Positions 9,129 to 19,469 of a stretch of 64,000 nt of DNA are shown in pieces (positions within the stretch are counted from its first letter, which is position 1; every line of letters starts with the position of its first letter). A program made the position numbers and the translations under genes. The DNA is from Dietzia sp. ANT_WB102 (GTDB lineage Bacteria > Actinomycetota > Actinomycetes > Mycobacteriales > Mycobacteriaceae), in assembly GCF_008369165.1 (NCBI RefSeq), contig NZ_VOBA01000003.1, positions 89,146 through 153,145 of the forward strand, given 5' to 3'. A model generated the notes under the pieces. The model was not told the origin of the DNA. It saw only the letters and a list, made by a program, of their open reading frames with translations, and searched no databases.

Positions 9129-10268
9129 ATGGCCGTGGACCGCCTGCTTCCCAGCGACGAGGCATACGAACTGATCGAGATGACGCGCTCGGTCGCCGAC
9201 AAGCTCCTCGAGCCGATCGCCGCCGAGCACGAGCGGAACCACACCTACCCGGAGGGCCTGTTCGCCCAGCTCGGCGAAGTGGGACTGCTGGGACTGCCCT
9301 ACCCGGAGGAGTTCGGCGGCGGCGACCAGCCGTATGAGGTGTACCTGCAGGTCCTGGAGGAGCTCGGTGCCCGGTGGGCGGCGGTCGCGGTGGCGACAAG
9401 CGTGCACGGCCTGTCCTGCTTCCCGCTCGCCACCGTCGGAACCGACGAGCAGAAGGCCGAGTGGCTGCCCGGCCTCCTCGCCGGAGAGCAGATCGGCGCG
9501 TACTCGCTGTCCGAACCCCAGGCCGGGTCGGACGCGGCCGCCTTGCGGTGCCGGGCCGAGCGCGAGGGTGACGAATACCTGGTCACCGGCACCAAGTCGT
9601 GGATCACCCACGGCGGGATCGCCGACGTCTACAACACCTTCGTGCGCACCGGGGAGGGCTCCGGTGGAATCTCGTGCCTGCTCGTCCCGCGCGAGACCGA
9701 GAACCTCCACTTCGGCAAGCCCGAGGACAAGATGGGCCTCAACGGTGTGCCCACCACCACCGCCTCGTACGAGGGCGCACGGGTCGATGCGAGCCGCCTG
9801 CTCGGCGCGGAGGGCGAGGGCCTCCGGATCGCCTTCTCGGCCCTGGACTCGGGCCGCCTCGGGATCGCCGCGGTGGCCACCGGCATCGCGCAACGCGCAC
9901 TGGACGACGCGGTCGCCTACGCGAACGAGCGCGAGGCCTTCGGCAAGACGATCATCGGACACCAGGGGCTGGGTTTCCTGCTCGCGGACATGGCCGCCGC
10001 GGTGGCCTCGGCCCGCGCCTCCTACCTCGACGCCGCCCGCCGCAAGGACGCCGGGCGCCCGTACTCGCGTGAGGCCTCGATCGCCAAGCTCACTGCCACC
10101 GACGCCGCCATGAAGGTGACGACCGATGCGGTGCAGGTCCTCGGCGGCGTGGGGTACACCCGCGAGTTCCCGGTGGAGCGCTACATGCGCGAGGCCAAGA
10201 TCACGCAGATCTTCGAGGGCACCAACCAGATCCAGCGGCTGGTGATCGCCCGTAGCCTCGCCGGCTGA
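9129..10268 (+). CDS. Acyl-CoA dehydrogenase
   Basis: 379 aa starting at the ATG at 9129, which follows a GGAGGA ribosome-binding site; the much longer open frame upstream is not used. It oxidises acyl-CoA to trans-2-enoyl-CoA with FAD and electron-transferring flavoprotein. Landmarks are YSLSEPQAGSDAAAL (acyl-CoA/FAD binding), KSWITHGGIAD, LDSGRLGIAA, and a C-terminal block QVLGGVGYTREFPVERYMREAKITQIFEGTNQIQ. The EGTNEIQ-type Glu of short-chain and isovaleryl enzymes is in the normal place. It is divergently arranged with the acyl-CoA synthetase, so the two may share a degradative role. No KstR-type site lies between them. Confidence 0.93.
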   Translation: MAVDRLLPSDEAYELIEMTRSVADKLLEPIAAEHERNHTYPEGLFAQLGEVGLLGLPYPEEFGGGDQPYEVYLQVLEELGARWAAVAVATSVHGLSCFPLATVGTDEQKAEWLPGLLAGEQIGAYSLSEPQAGSDAAALRCRAEREGDEYLVTGTKSWITHGGIADVYNTFVRTGEGSGGISCLLVPRETENLHFGKPEDKMGLNGVPTTTASYEGARVDASRLLGAEGEGLRIAFSALDSGRLGIAAVATGIAQRALDDAVAYANEREAFGKTIIGHQGLGFLLADMAAAVASARASYLDAARRKDAGRPYSREASIAKLTATDAAMKVTTDAVQVLGGVGYTREFPVERYMREAKITQIFEGTNQIQRLVIARSLAG

Positions 10269-10338
10269 GCCTTGCCCTTCGGGCGGTTCGGGTAGCGCCG
10301 TCCCACAGCGCGCGGCGGCCTCGGCGGTCGAAAATGCC

Positions 10339-10344
10339 TAGGCT
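10339..10344 (+). promoter_or_regulatory. Predicted -10 box for leaderless idi
   Basis: TAGGCT followed by exactly 7 nt and the ATG at 10352. The spacing supports a leaderless transcript and argues for 10352 rather than the ATG at 10334, which would lie upstream of this box. Inference from spacing. Confidence 0.5.
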
Positions 10345-10351
10345 GGACGCC

Positions 10352-10918
10352 ATGTCCTCCCTCTCCGAGTCCCCCACCTCCGGGTCGCCGTCTGGGCAGG
10401 CCGAACTCGTCGTCCTCCTCCACGAGGACGGCACGCCCATCGGCTCCGCGGACAAGGCCACCGTCCACACCACCAACACTCCGCTGCACCTGGCGTTCTC
10501 GTGCCACGTGGTCGACGACGAGGGCCGCGTCCTCCTCACCCGGCGGGCTCTGGGCAAGCTGACCTGGCCCGGCATCTGGACCAACTCGTTCTGCGGTCAT
10601 CCCGGACCCGGCGAGGATCCGGTCGACGCAATCGTGCGGCGAGCCGAACAGGAGCTCGGCACGAGGGTGGATTCGATCGAATCCGCGGTACCGGACTTCC
10701 GCTACCGAGCGGTCGACGACTCGGGGATCGTGGAGAACGAAATCTGTCCGGTGTTCACCGCCCGCATCCGCGCCTCGGTGAAGCCACGGGCCGACGAGGT
10801 GTGCGCGCACCACTGGGCTCATCCGACTGACGTCCGAACCGCTGTCGACGCCACCCCGTTCGCCTTCAGTCCGTGGCTGGTCGCCCAGGTTCCCCGGATG
10901 GAGCTATACGCGCGCTGA
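10352..10918 (+). CDS. idi: Isopentenyl-diphosphate delta-isomerase
   Basis: 188 aa, type 1 (Nudix-fold) enzyme, converting isopentenyl diphosphate to dimethylallyl diphosphate for isoprenoid synthesis. The active-site cysteine is in WTNSFCGHPGPGED, followed by the Nudix-like helix AIVRRAEQELG, and the second catalytic region is around IVENEICPVF with its Glu residues. HLAFSCHVVDDEGRVLLTRRA is the typical N-terminal strand region with metal-binding histidine. The start at 10352 was chosen because a -10 box lies 7 nt upstream. It converges with purD. Identification is secure. Confidence 0.95.
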   Translation: MSSLSESPTSGSPSGQAELVVLLHEDGTPIGSADKATVHTTNTPLHLAFSCHVVDDEGRVLLTRRALGKLTWPGIWTNSFCGHPGPGEDPVDAIVRRAEQELGTRVDSIESAVPDFRYRAVDDSGIVENEICPVFTARIRASVKPRADEVCAHHWAHPTDVRTAVDATPFAFSPWLVAQVPRMELYAR

Positions 10919-11134
10919 TCGTCCGGCCCGGCGCCGGTGCGCGCACCTCGCCAACGCGCCCCCGCCGAAGTGTGCTCGTCTTCCGACTTACGCTCCCCGT
11001 CTGCCGGTTTCGGCACACTTGGGCGTCGACTCTGGTCCATTTCCGCAGCGCAACCCGGGGGATCAGGCGCGGCCGGGCTCAGAGTCCGGCCGAGACCCTG
11101 CGCCGCGAGAGCCGCGCGCCGAGAGCCAAGAGAG

Positions 11135-12391
11135 TCAGCCGGGAATGGTGATACGGCCTTCCTCGGCGGCCTGGCCGATGTCGCGGCGGTAGTGTCCGCC
11201 TCCGAGCTCGATGCCGTCAAGGATCCGGTAGGCCTCGGCGCGGGCTGCCGCGAGATCCGCCCCGGTACCGACCACCGACAGGACGCGGCCCCCGGCGGAG
11301 ACCAGTCGCCCGTCGGCGTCTCGGGCCGTGCCCGCGTGGAGCACTCCCGGCTGCTCGGCGCCCTCGATGAGGTCTCCCCGCCGCGGCGTCGCCGGGTAGT
11401 GCTCGGCTGCGAGCACCACGGTCACAGCGGCACCGTCACGCCACACCAGTGGCGGGAGCTCGGCGAGTCGGCCGGTAGCCACCGCGTGCAGGGTCTGACC
11501 CAGCGGCGACTCCAGCAACGCCAGCACGGCCTGCGTCTCGGGGTCACCGAAGCGGCAGTTGAATTCCACGACCTCAGGCCCGGCGGAGGTGATCGCCAGC
11601 CCCGCGTACAGCAGGCCGGAGAACCCGCAGCCGCGCGCGACCATCTCGCGAGCCACCGGTTCACACACCTCGGAGACGATCCGATCGACCATCCCCTCCG
11701 GCAACCACGGCAGCGGCGTGTAGGCGCCCATACCGCCGGTGTTGGGACCGCGGTCGCCCTCACCGACCCGCTTGTGGTCTTGGGCGGGTAGCAGTGGCAC
11801 GACGGTCTCGCCATCGACCAGGCAGAACAGTGAGACCTCCGGGCCGTCGAGGAACGACTCAAGCAAAACCGGGTGACCGTCATCGAGACAGGCGAGGGCG
11901 TGAGCGTGGGCGGCGGACCGGTCGGGGGTCACCACGACCCCCTTGCCCGCGGCCAGCCCGTCGTCCTTGACCACCCAGGTCGGGCCGAAACGGTCGAGCG
12001 CCTCGTCGAGGTCCGCGGGCGAATCCACGATCTCCGCTCGCGCGGTCTTGACGCCTGCAGCCGCCATGACATCCTTGGCGAACGCCTTGGACCCCTCGAT
12101 GCGGGCTGCGGCGGCGGACGGGCCGAATACCGGGATGCCGGCCTCGCGAAGGGCATCGGCGACGCCGGCCACCAGGGGGACTTCCGGGCCGATGACGACG
12201 AGGTCGGCGAAAACCTTGCGGGCCAGGGCCGTCACCGCGGCGGGATCGGTGACCGCGATGTCGTGGCACTGGGCCTGCACCATGCCGGGGTTGCCCGGCG
12301 CGGCGTGCAGCTCGGTCACCTCGGGATCCGCGGCGAGGGCGACGAGTAGGGCGTGCTCACGGGCACCGGAACCGATCACGAGAATGCGCAC
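11135..12391 (-). CDS. purD: Phosphoribosylamine-glycine ligase
   Basis: 418 aa from the GTG at 12391, giving an N-terminus [15 protein letters not shown] that matches the family's first strand and P-loop. The open frame continues 36 codons upstream, but those residues look non-coding and would overlap the TetR gene. PurD joins glycine to 5-phosphoribosylamine with ATP in the second step of purine synthesis. ATP-grasp landmarks include [13 protein letters not shown], the metal-site region [15 protein letters not shown] and [20 protein letters not shown] box 7 nt before the GTG suggests a leaderless transcript. Confidence 0.96.
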   Translation of the reverse strand: MRILVIGSGAREHALLVALAADPEVTELHAAPGNPGMVQAQCHDIAVTDPAAVTALARKVFADLVVIGPEVPLVAGVADALREAGIPVFGPSAAAARIEGSKAFAKDVMAAAGVKTARAEIVDSPADLDEALDRFGPTWVVKDDGLAAGKGVVVTPDRSAAHAHALACLDDGHPVLLESFLDGPEVSLFCLVDGETVVPLLPAQDHKRVGEGDRGPNTGGMGAYTPLPWLPEGMVDRIVSEVCEPVAREMVARGCGFSGLLYAGLAITSAGPEVVEFNCRFGDPETQAVLALLESPLGQTLHAVATGRLAELPPLVWRDGAAVTVVLAAEHYPATPRRGDLIEGAEQPGVLHAGTARDADGRLVSAGGRVLSVVGTGADLAAARAEAYRILDGIELGGGHYRRDIGQAAEEGRITIPG

Positions 12392-12398
12392 AGCGACC

Positions 12399-12404
12399 AC
12401 AATA
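12399..12404 (-). promoter_or_regulatory. Predicted -10 box for leaderless purD
   Basis: TATTGT on the minus strand, 7 nt before the GTG at 12391. It supports that start over the upstream alternatives. Inference from spacing. Confidence 0.45.
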
Positions 12405-12461
12405 GTCCGGCCTCTGCGGCTTGTTGACCTGGCCCGGAACGAATGGGCCGAATTCCCTCGG

Positions 12462-13160
12462 CTAGTCGGCCGTGTGAGCGACCGGGAACGCCGCGTCACG
12501 GACCCGGACGCCCTCCTCGGTGAGCAGGTCCGTCATGCACAGATCGATGGTTCGGGTGATCCACTGGAGGGCCTCTGGGGTACGCATGGGCCGGATCCCG
12601 AACATCGCCTGTGTGCTCAGCCCGGAGATAGCCGCCCACAGCGAATGCTCATCCGTCATAACCGTCCCGGGCCGGAATGTCCCCGCCTCGATCCCGCGGT
12701 CGATGGCGGCCTGCAACATCTCCGAGATGACCCGTGCCTGCTCGGTGACCGTCTCCGACGAACCGAGGTTCTCCATCATCGTGCGCGCCCACGCCGGATC
12801 ATCGATGGAGAAATCCACCATCGCGATGGCCGCGTCACGCACTTCCAGGTAACTCGCGATGACGGGATCCGATTCTTCGCCGTCGACGGCCGGAACCGCG
12901 ACCGCGACGCGATCTGCCAACTCGACGAACCCGCGGGCCGCGACTTCCTCGACGAGCTGCTGGCGATTAGCGAAGTGCCGGTATGCCGCGGTCGCGGACA
13001 CCCCGATGTGCGGGGCGATCTCGCGGAGGATGATCGCCTTCTCGCCGGCGGTCCGGGCCCGGGCGGTGGCCTCCTGGATAATGGCATTTCGGAGGTCACC
13101 GTGATGGTAGGCCTTCTTCTTCACTGTGACCTCAGCTGTCGCAATGCCTGCCTGGACCAT
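12462..13160 (-). CDS. TetR-family transcriptional regulator
   Basis: 232 aa. The N-terminal helix-turn-helix is clear: residues of about 15-65 read from [13 protein letters not shown] through [16 protein letters not shown] and [13 protein letters not shown], the canonical TetR DNA-binding order. The C-terminal ligand domain is not diagnostic. The ATG follows AAGGAG at good spacing. It lies upstream of purD on the same strand but separated by about 70 nt and a probable purD promoter, so it need not regulate purD. It lacks the N-terminal pattern I associate with KstR, so I do not assign it to steroid control. The ligand is unknown. Confidence 0.9.
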   Translation of the reverse strand: MVQAGIATAEVTVKKKAYHHGDLRNAIIQEATARARTAGEKAIILREIAPHIGVSATAAYRHFANRQQLVEEVAARGFVELADRVAVAVPAVDGEESDPVIASYLEVRDAAIAMVDFSIDDPAWARTMMENLGSSETVTEQARVISEMLQAAIDRGIEAGTFRPGTVMTDEHSLWAAISGLSTQAMFGIRPMRTPEALQWITRTIDLCMTDLLTEEGVRVRDAAFPVAHTAD

Positions 13161-13282
13161 GCCGATGCTCCTTCGCGCGGGTAAACGTAAGTGAAACGAC
13201 CAGAGCCGCCCCTTAATCGACGGACTCCCCCATTAGAACACTATTGACCCGTCTTCTACCTGAGCCCTTCACCTCCGATACG

Positions 13283-13288
13283 TAAGCT
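13283..13288 (+). promoter_or_regulatory. Predicted -10 box for leaderless HIT gene
   Basis: TAAGCT followed by GGACCC and the ATG at 13295 (6 nt gap). It is very like the idi arrangement, TAGGCTGGACGCC then ATG. Inference from spacing. Confidence 0.45.
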
Positions 13289-13294
13289 GGACCC

Positions 13295-13723
13295 ATGTCG
13301 ACGGTTTTCAGCAAAATTATCGCCGGGGAATTGCCGGGCCGTTTCGTCTGGAAGGACCCCGAAGTGGTCGCATTCCTCACGATCGCACCCGTCGCCCCGG
13401 GCCACACCCTGATCGTGCCGCGCGCGGAGGTCGATCGCTGGACTGACCTGGAACCGCAGCTGTTGATCCGGCTCAACGAGGTCGCGCAGGCAGTCGGCAA
13501 GGCTGTGGTGGAAGGCTTCGGGGCGGCGCGCGCCGGCTATCTCATCGCCGGGTTCGAGGTGCCCCATACCCACATTCATGTGTTTCCTGCCAACGATATG
13601 TCGGGCTTCGACCTATCGCTAGCGAACCCTGACGCGCCCGCCGAGGAATCCGACGCGGCCGCGGATACTCTCCGCCGGTCGCTTCGTGGACTCGGATACG
13701 GTGAATTCGTCCCTGAGTCCTGA
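13295..13723 (+). CDS. HIT-family nucleotide hydrolase/transferase
   Basis: 142 aa, the usual size for a single HIT domain. The histidine triad is visible as VPHTHIHVFP near residues 90-99, and FSKIIAGELPGRFVW at the N-terminus is the typical HIT opening. Such proteins hydrolyse nucleoside phosphoramidates or AMP-linked substrates in the cytoplasm. It is transcribed divergently from the TetR gene across 134 nt. No operon partner. Substrate not assignable. Confidence 0.92.
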   Translation: MSTVFSKIIAGELPGRFVWKDPEVVAFLTIAPVAPGHTLIVPRAEVDRWTDLEPQLLIRLNEVAQAVGKAVVEGFGAARAGYLIAGFEVPHTHIHVFPANDMSGFDLSLANPDAPAEESDAAADTLRRSLRGLGYGEFVPES

Positions 13724-13756
13724 AAGCCGGGCGTACCAGAATGGATCCGAACCGGC

Positions 13757-14149
13757 TCAGTGCCCCAGCGCCCGGTTCAACGACTGGACATCCTGGTAGT
13801 CGGTCCACTCGCAGATCAGGCCGTCGCGCAGTGTAAAGAACGCGCCGACCTCCAGCGTGAGGTCCTGCCCCCCGATGGTCATGTACGTGGTCCGGTTTAT
13901 GGCCGCACTGTCGCCCGTACCGAGTACGTGATGGGTCACGTACCGCACATTCGTTGAGGTCTCCGCAGCGAACGTCATGATGTCCCGCAGTCCCTCGTGA
14001 CCGTGGGTGCTCTGCAGGCCCTCGATCCGCAGCACCACGTCGCTGGTGCAGTACGCTCGCGCGGTCTCGAAATCTCCCTCTAAGACCGCCTGCAGGAACG
14101 TCAGGGCCACCTGCCCGGGTTTCGACCTGGTCGACCGTTCGTCACTCAA
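13757..14149 (-). CDS. SnoaL/NTF2-like protein (copy 1)
   Basis: 130 aa. The pattern is that of the small NTF2-like cone fold found in ketosteroid isomerase, SnoaL cyclases and limonene-epoxide hydrolase: an opening helix ALTFLQAVLEGDFETARAYC, then alternating strands, ending FFTLRDGLICEWTDYQD. The start is a TTG preceded by GGGGAG about 7 nt away. It is followed on the same strand by a paralogue (14202-14579) with the same closing pattern. The function could be isomerase, hydrolase or binding protein; nothing in the context decides. Confidence 0.7.
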   Translation of the reverse strand: MSDERSTRSKPGQVALTFLQAVLEGDFETARAYCTSDVVLRIEGLQSTHGHEGLRDIMTFAAETSTNVRYVTHHVLGTGDSAAINRTTYMTIGGQDLTLEVGAFFTLRDGLICEWTDYQDVQSLNRALGH

Positions 14150-14201
14150 TTACCGCTCCCCTACATCGTTCATCGACCTGGCCTCCCCGCCCCGCGTCCC
14201 G

Positions 14202-14579
14202 TTAGCCGACGACGACGTCGATCGCCTCAAGGTTCTGGTAGTCCGCCCACCGGGTGACCACCCCGTCCTCGACCTCGACAAACGAACAGGCCCGGACCTC
14301 GATCCCACCACTGGGCAGCGTAAACCTCTGGACCCGGCGCAGTGCCACGACGACCCCATCCTCGAGCACGTCCCCATCGACGACGTTGGTTACGAACCCG
14401 GACAGTCGACTGAGGTCGGACACGATGTCACGAACGCCCTGGTGCCCCTCGTATCGCCTGACATGGCTGTTGGTGAAGATGATCGACGGAGACGAGAGCC
14501 TGATCGCGGTGTCGACATCGCCGGAGACGACTGCCCACATCCACGAGAGGGCCACGCTGCTGGGAGACTGTTCCAACAT
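14202..14579 (-). CDS. SnoaL/NTF2-like protein (copy 2)
   Basis: 125 aa from the ATG at 14579, which has GAGGAG about 10 nt upstream. A longer open frame runs back through the tRNA gene and is rejected. The fold pattern matches copy 1: SWMWAVVSGDVDTAIRLSSP helix, then GHQGVRDIVSDL, and a closing strand SFVEVEDGVVTRWADYQN. The endings DGLICEWTDYQ and DGVVTRWADYQ suggest a tandem duplication of a limonene-epoxide-hydrolase-like gene. Role unknown. Confidence 0.7.
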   Translation of the reverse strand: MLEQSPSSVALSWMWAVVSGDVDTAIRLSSPSIIFTNSHVRRYEGHQGVRDIVSDLSRLSGFVTNVVDGDVLEDGVVVALRRVQRFTLPSGGIEVRACSFVEVEDGVVTRWADYQNLEAIDVVVG

Positions 14580-14726
14580 CGGGGAGGCTCCTCGATACGG
14601 TCGGTGCGAAAAATACTGTTGGCGGATTGGACTACAGAAACTCGGGGTTCGCAACCGGTATCGGGCACTCCGTATGCACGGCGCACTGAGGCGAGCGTCG
14701 GCGACCATCGAGCCCGCCCAGTTCAG

Positions 14727-14799
14727 AGCTGGAGACGAGACTTGAACTCGCAACCGCCCGATTACAAGTCGGGTGCGCTACCAATTGCGCCACTCCAGC
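14727..14799 (-). tRNA. tRNA-Thr (anticodon TGT)
   Basis: On the minus strand the cloverleaf reads cleanly: acceptor GCTGGAG pairs with CTCCAGC, the D-arm is GCGC...GCGC with AATTGGTA in the loop, the anticodon stem is CCCGA/TCGGG around loop CTTGTAA, and the T-arm has TTCAAGT. The middle three bases of the loop are TGT, which reads ACA (Thr). No CCA is encoded. It lies between the NTF2-like pair and thrE. Confidence 0.93.
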
Positions 14800-14860
14800 A
14801 CGGACCACGACACCGAGGTCGGGCCCGGCACACATCCTAACCCGACCACCTTCGGAGCTT

Positions 14861-16261
14861 GTGACTACGGTGTCCACCGTGGAGACCCGCGACGCACTGG
14901 CACCGCTCACCCGCCCCCTGGCGTGGCTGGGCCTGCGCAAGTCCGCCATGGACCTGGCGGTCGAGCCCCCCCTGTCGCCGATGGCGCCGGTCGACCTGGA
15001 CGACGACGGCGCGGTCACGGACGTACTCAACCTCGCCCTCGAGATCGGCGGGATCCTGCTGTCCTCCGGAGAGGGAGCCGCCGACACGGTCGCGCAGGCG
15101 GAGTCCGTCGCTGCGGCCTTCGGCCTGCCGAGCGCGACAGTAGAGGTCACCTTCACCTCATTGGCCATCGGCGTCAACCGGCGTCGCGGCCGCCCGCCGA
15201 TCTCGGTCATCCGGGTGGTCAACTACCGCACCGTCGATATGACACGGGTGACGCGCGTGTCCCGCCTCATCGACCTGATCGTGCGCCGTCAGCTCACTGT
15301 CGACCAAGCCACCGCGGAGGTCGAGGCGATCGTGGCCTCGCCACATCCGCATTCGTTCCGGGTTGCGGTGCTGGGGTGGGCGATGCTCGGATGCGCGGTC
15401 GTCATCCAGCTCGGGGGGAGCCCGCTGGCCGGCCTCATCTCCATGGTCTCGACGTTCGCGCTGATGTACGCCAACCGCTACCTGGACAGCCACCGATTGC
15501 CCAGTTTCTTCCAGCAGGTCGTCGGGGGGTTCATCGCGGCCGCCTGGGCCCTGACCGCGTACGTCGCGGTGAGCAGCAACTTCCTCGAGGTCCAGCCGTC
15601 TCAGCTGGTGGCGGCGGGAATCATCGTGCTGCTCGCGGGACTGACCCTCGTCGGCGCCATCGAAGACGCGATCACCGGCTTCCCGGTGACCTCGGCCGGT
15701 CGAGGTGTCGAGACGATGGTCATGACCGGCGGAGTCCTCGGCGGGATCACGATCGCCCTCGCGGTGTTCGAGCGGCTGGGTATGACACCTCCACCGATCG
15801 ACCCTGCGATCGCCGGCAACGCCGCGGTCCACGTGGCGGTGTTCGCCGCCGGTGTCGGTGCCGCCGGATTCGCCGTGGCCAGTTACGCGACCGTGCGGTC
15901 GACCTGGCTCGCCGCAGCCGTCGGGGCGATCGGGATGCTCATCTTCCAGGGAGTCATGGCCATCGGGCTCGGCGTAGTGGTGGGGTCCGCACTCGCGGCG
16001 TGCACGATGGGCCTCATTGGCGGCATCCTCGCCCGTATCGCGACCATTCCGCCGCTGGTGGTGACTATCGCCGGCATCACCCCGTTCCTGCCAGGCCTGA
16101 CGGTGTACCGGGGTCTGTCCGCGCTGACGAGCGACCAGACGGGCATCGGTCTGGGTCTGATGTTCCAGGCGTTAGCGATCGCGGTGGCACTGGCCGCAGG
16201 CATCGTGTTCGGCGAGTGGGTGACCCGCAATCTGCGCCGGTCGGCGGCCGCTGACGGGTGA
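14861..16261 (+). CDS. thrE: ThrE-family threonine/serine exporter
   Basis: 466 aa, close to the corynebacterial ThrE length. ThrE exports L-threonine and L-serine using the proton motive force. The N-terminal soluble half (about residues 45-160) has the GILLSSGEGAADTVAQ and EVTFTSLAIGV segments of the ThrE domain; the C-terminal half has about ten hydrophobic helices, including VLGWAMLGCAVVIQLGGSP and the GITPFLPGLTVYRGL motif. The start is GTG with GGAG shortly upstream. It immediately follows tRNA-Thr on the opposite strand; no functional link is implied. Confidence 0.9.
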   Translation: MTTVSTVETRDALAPLTRPLAWLGLRKSAMDLAVEPPLSPMAPVDLDDDGAVTDVLNLALEIGGILLSSGEGAADTVAQAESVAAAFGLPSATVEVTFTSLAIGVNRRRGRPPISVIRVVNYRTVDMTRVTRVSRLIDLIVRRQLTVDQATAEVEAIVASPHPHSFRVAVLGWAMLGCAVVIQLGGSPLAGLISMVSTFALMYANRYLDSHRLPSFFQQVVGGFIAAAWALTAYVAVSSNFLEVQPSQLVAAGIIVLLAGLTLVGAIEDAITGFPVTSAGRGVETMVMTGGVLGGITIALAVFERLGMTPPPIDPAIAGNAAVHVAVFAAGVGAAGFAVASYATVRSTWLAAAVGAIGMLIFQGVMAIGLGVVVGSALAACTMGLIGGILARIATIPPLVVTIAGITPFLPGLTVYRGLSALTSDQTGIGLGLMFQALAIAVALAAGIVFGEWVTRNLRRSAAADG

Positions 16262-16334
16262 CGTAGGATCGGCAGCGGACGGCATCGCCCCAAACATGGC
16301 GTGCGCGTCCCCCACCGACCACAGGAGGACACCG

Positions 16335-16517
16335 ATGGCAACCGCCGCCGCCAGCAAAGAACCCGAAATCGACGACCTCGAGCCGGTCGCGGACGAGACC
16401 GCCAACCAGGCCCGCAAGGTCGTCGCCTCATATTCCACCGACGCCGACGAGTGCCGGATGCTCCTCGATATGCTGGGGATCGGCCCAGAGCCGCAGGTGA
16501 CGGCGGACGCCGAGTAG
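16335..16517 (+). CDS. Small acidic protein upstream of otsA, 60 aa
   Basis: 60 aa from the ATG at 16335, preceded by an excellent AGGAGG. The protein is acidic, with an Ala-rich start and a C-terminal half that looks helical ([26 protein letters not shown]). It has one cysteine and no membrane segment. Its stop lies 34 nt before otsA on the same strand, so the two are probably co-transcribed. I do not recognise a characterised family. The strong ribosome-binding site and codon use support it as real. Confidence 0.75.
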   Translation: MATAAASKEPEIDDLEPVADETANQARKVVASYSTDADECRMLLDMLGIGPEPQVTADAE

Positions 16518-16551
16518 GCGGGCCACAGCGACTAACTCGAGAGGGCACAGG

Positions 16552-18015
<1,464 letters not shown>

Positions 18016-18049
18016 GTCGCGCGCGACGGCTCGGCTGGGGTCCCACCCC

Positions 18050-18931
18050 TCACAGTGACGAGAGCTTGCCCAGCTTCCACTCCCCGCCCTCGCGGACCAT
18101 GTCGACACGCAGCCGCGACGCGGAGCTCGCCGCCTTCGGCTCCTCCTTGGTCGAGACCATCCGGTTGAGCATCACGAGCACAGTCACGTGGTCCTCGTCC
18201 ACGACCTCCTCGCTCGCGGCCGCCGCGACGGTGGCGAACACGGTCGCCTCCTGCTGCTTGGCCGCCGAGGAGACGGTTGGCATCGAGCGTTCGACGAATT
18301 CGGACAAGGCCGGGTCGGTGAGGTGCTCCCGGACCGCCGCGAGTTCGGCGTCCACCGTCTGGTGGTCGTAGCTGAACATCTGGGTGGTGATGTCGCGGGC
18401 GGCGTCCGTGGCCTCCTGAGGAGCGTCTGCGATGGCCTGCTCGACCGCAGTATCCTCCCGAGCCCCGACGTACCCCCACGTCGCCAACCCAGCGAGAACC
18501 AGGAGGATCACCGACACAGCGGCGAGGACGGGAATCAACCGGCGGCGACGTTCCTGCGCCTCCGGAGTGTCCCCGTCGCCCTTGGCCGGCCCCCGGGCGG
18601 TTGACCGCGAGTCGACCGCAGTCGAGGGTGAGCGCTCGGCGTCCCCACCCTGGCTGCCTGTGGTCGCGGCAGTCTCAACGCTCGGGGTGCCGGCACTGGG
18701 GGTGCCGGTGCTCGCTTTCTCAGTCTGCGGCATCGCTCCCATACCCTCGAAGAGCCCGCCGGCGCGGGCGGCTTCGAGGGCACGTTCGCGGGCCGCGTCG
18801 GCCTTGCGCTGCGCTCGGGCGGCGCGTTCTGCTTCGCGCTGCGCCCGGCGGGCACTCCGGATGTCCGATCCGCCGGAACCGCCGGAGGATGCCATGGAGC
18901 CTGTCGTCTCGTCCTTGCCGTCCCTACTCAC
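18050..18931 (-). CDS. Mce-associated membrane protein (Rv3492c-like)
   Basis: 293 aa, last gene of the mce operon. Residues about 25-57 are an Arg/Ala/Glu-rich helical region (cytoplasmic, likely coiled), 60-130 are disordered and Ser/Thr/Gly-rich, 132-154 form one transmembrane helix, and 155-293 are an extracytoplasmic domain of the Mam type (AAKQQEATVFATVAAAASEE-like core). Such proteins stabilise Mce complexes; in M. tuberculosis Rv3492c and Rv3493c occupy the same place after mce4F. The GTG start overlaps the stop of the preceding gene by GTGA, showing translational coupling. Confidence 0.85.
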   Translation of the reverse strand: MSRDGKDETTGSMASSGGSGGSDIRSARRAQREAERAARAQRKADAARERALEAARAGGLFEGMGAMPQTEKASTGTPSAGTPSVETAATTGSQGGDAERSPSTAVDSRSTARGPAKGDGDTPEAQERRRRLIPVLAAVSVILLVLAGLATWGYVGAREDTAVEQAIADAPQEATDAARDITTQMFSYDHQTVDAELAAVREHLTDPALSEFVERSMPTVSSAAKQQEATVFATVAAAASEEVVDEDHVTVLVMLNRMVSTKEEPKAASSASRLRVDMVREGGEWKLGKLSSL

Positions 18932-19467
18932 GGGATGAAGTTCACCCCCGACACCTTCATGCCACCGTCGTCATGCCTGTTGACCGTGACCCGGATCCGG
19001 TACTGCCGATCCTGGCCCTTTTCCGATCGCGGGTTCGCGATGGTCTGATCGATGGCCATGATGACCTGCGCCTGCTCGTTGTCGGCCTTCTCGACCGCCG
19101 CCGCGCTCACGGTGCCCTCCGCCGCGACCTTGGTGGTCTTGACGACCTCCTCGTAGGAATCACGTCGGGGGGCGAACTGCTCGGAGAAATCGCCCTCGAT
19201 CTTGCTGACGATCTTGTCGACGTCTTCTTTGAGAGTGTCCTGGCGGATGGTCATCAAATCGGTCATGACCTCCTTCGCGAAGTCGCGGTACGCGGTGTTG
19301 AGCTCGGTGGCCGAGGCACGTTCGGCTCGCACGGAGCCTGCCTCACCGCGCTCGGACAGCCACAGGCCGCCCGCGACGAGCGCGGCGATCAACGAGAGTG
19401 CGGCGATGACCGCAACCACTGTCAGGCCGGTCCGTCCGCCGCGTGGGGAGGGGTTGTTCAATGGCAC
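18928..19467 (-). CDS. Mce-associated membrane protein (Rv3493c-like)
   Basis: 179 aa from the GTG at 19467, two bases after the mceF stop; a longer open frame runs back into mceF and is rejected. A short cytoplasmic Pro/Arg start is followed by a transmembrane helix at about 14-37 (LTVVAVIAALSLIAALVAGG) and an extracytoplasmic domain with EVMTDLMTIRQD and QYRIRVTVNRHDDGGMKVSGVNF. The size and order fit the Mam proteins that follow mce4F. It is the penultimate gene of the operon and overlaps the last by 4 nt. Confidence 0.82.
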   Translation of the reverse strand: MPLNNPSPRGGRTGLTVVAVIAALSLIAALVAGGLWLSERGEAGSVRAERASATELNTAYRDFAKEVMTDLMTIRQDTLKEDVDKIVSKIEGDFSEQFAPRRDSYEEVVKTTKVAAEGTVSAAAVEKADNEQAQVIMAIDQTIANPRSEKGQDRQYRIRVTVNRHDDGGMKVSGVNFIP

Positions 19468-19469
19468 GT

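Noticed and set aside
12392..12499. Longer purD start
   Set aside because: The extra 36 residues are Arg/Ser-rich and overlap the TetR gene; the GTG at 12391 gives the conserved N-terminus and has a -10 box at 7 nt.
12462..13160. TetR gene as KstR or KstR2
   Set aside because: It is far from the steroid genes, has no KstR site nearby and its N-terminus does not resemble KstR. Only a half-site-like TAGAACAC occurs upstream at about 13234.
14580..14753. N-terminal extension of the second NTF2-like gene
   Set aside because: It would read through the tRNA-Thr gene; a good ribosome-binding site supports the ATG at 14579.
14727..14860. Genomic island at tRNA-Thr
   Set aside because: No integrase, no repeat of the tRNA 3' end and no composition change were seen.
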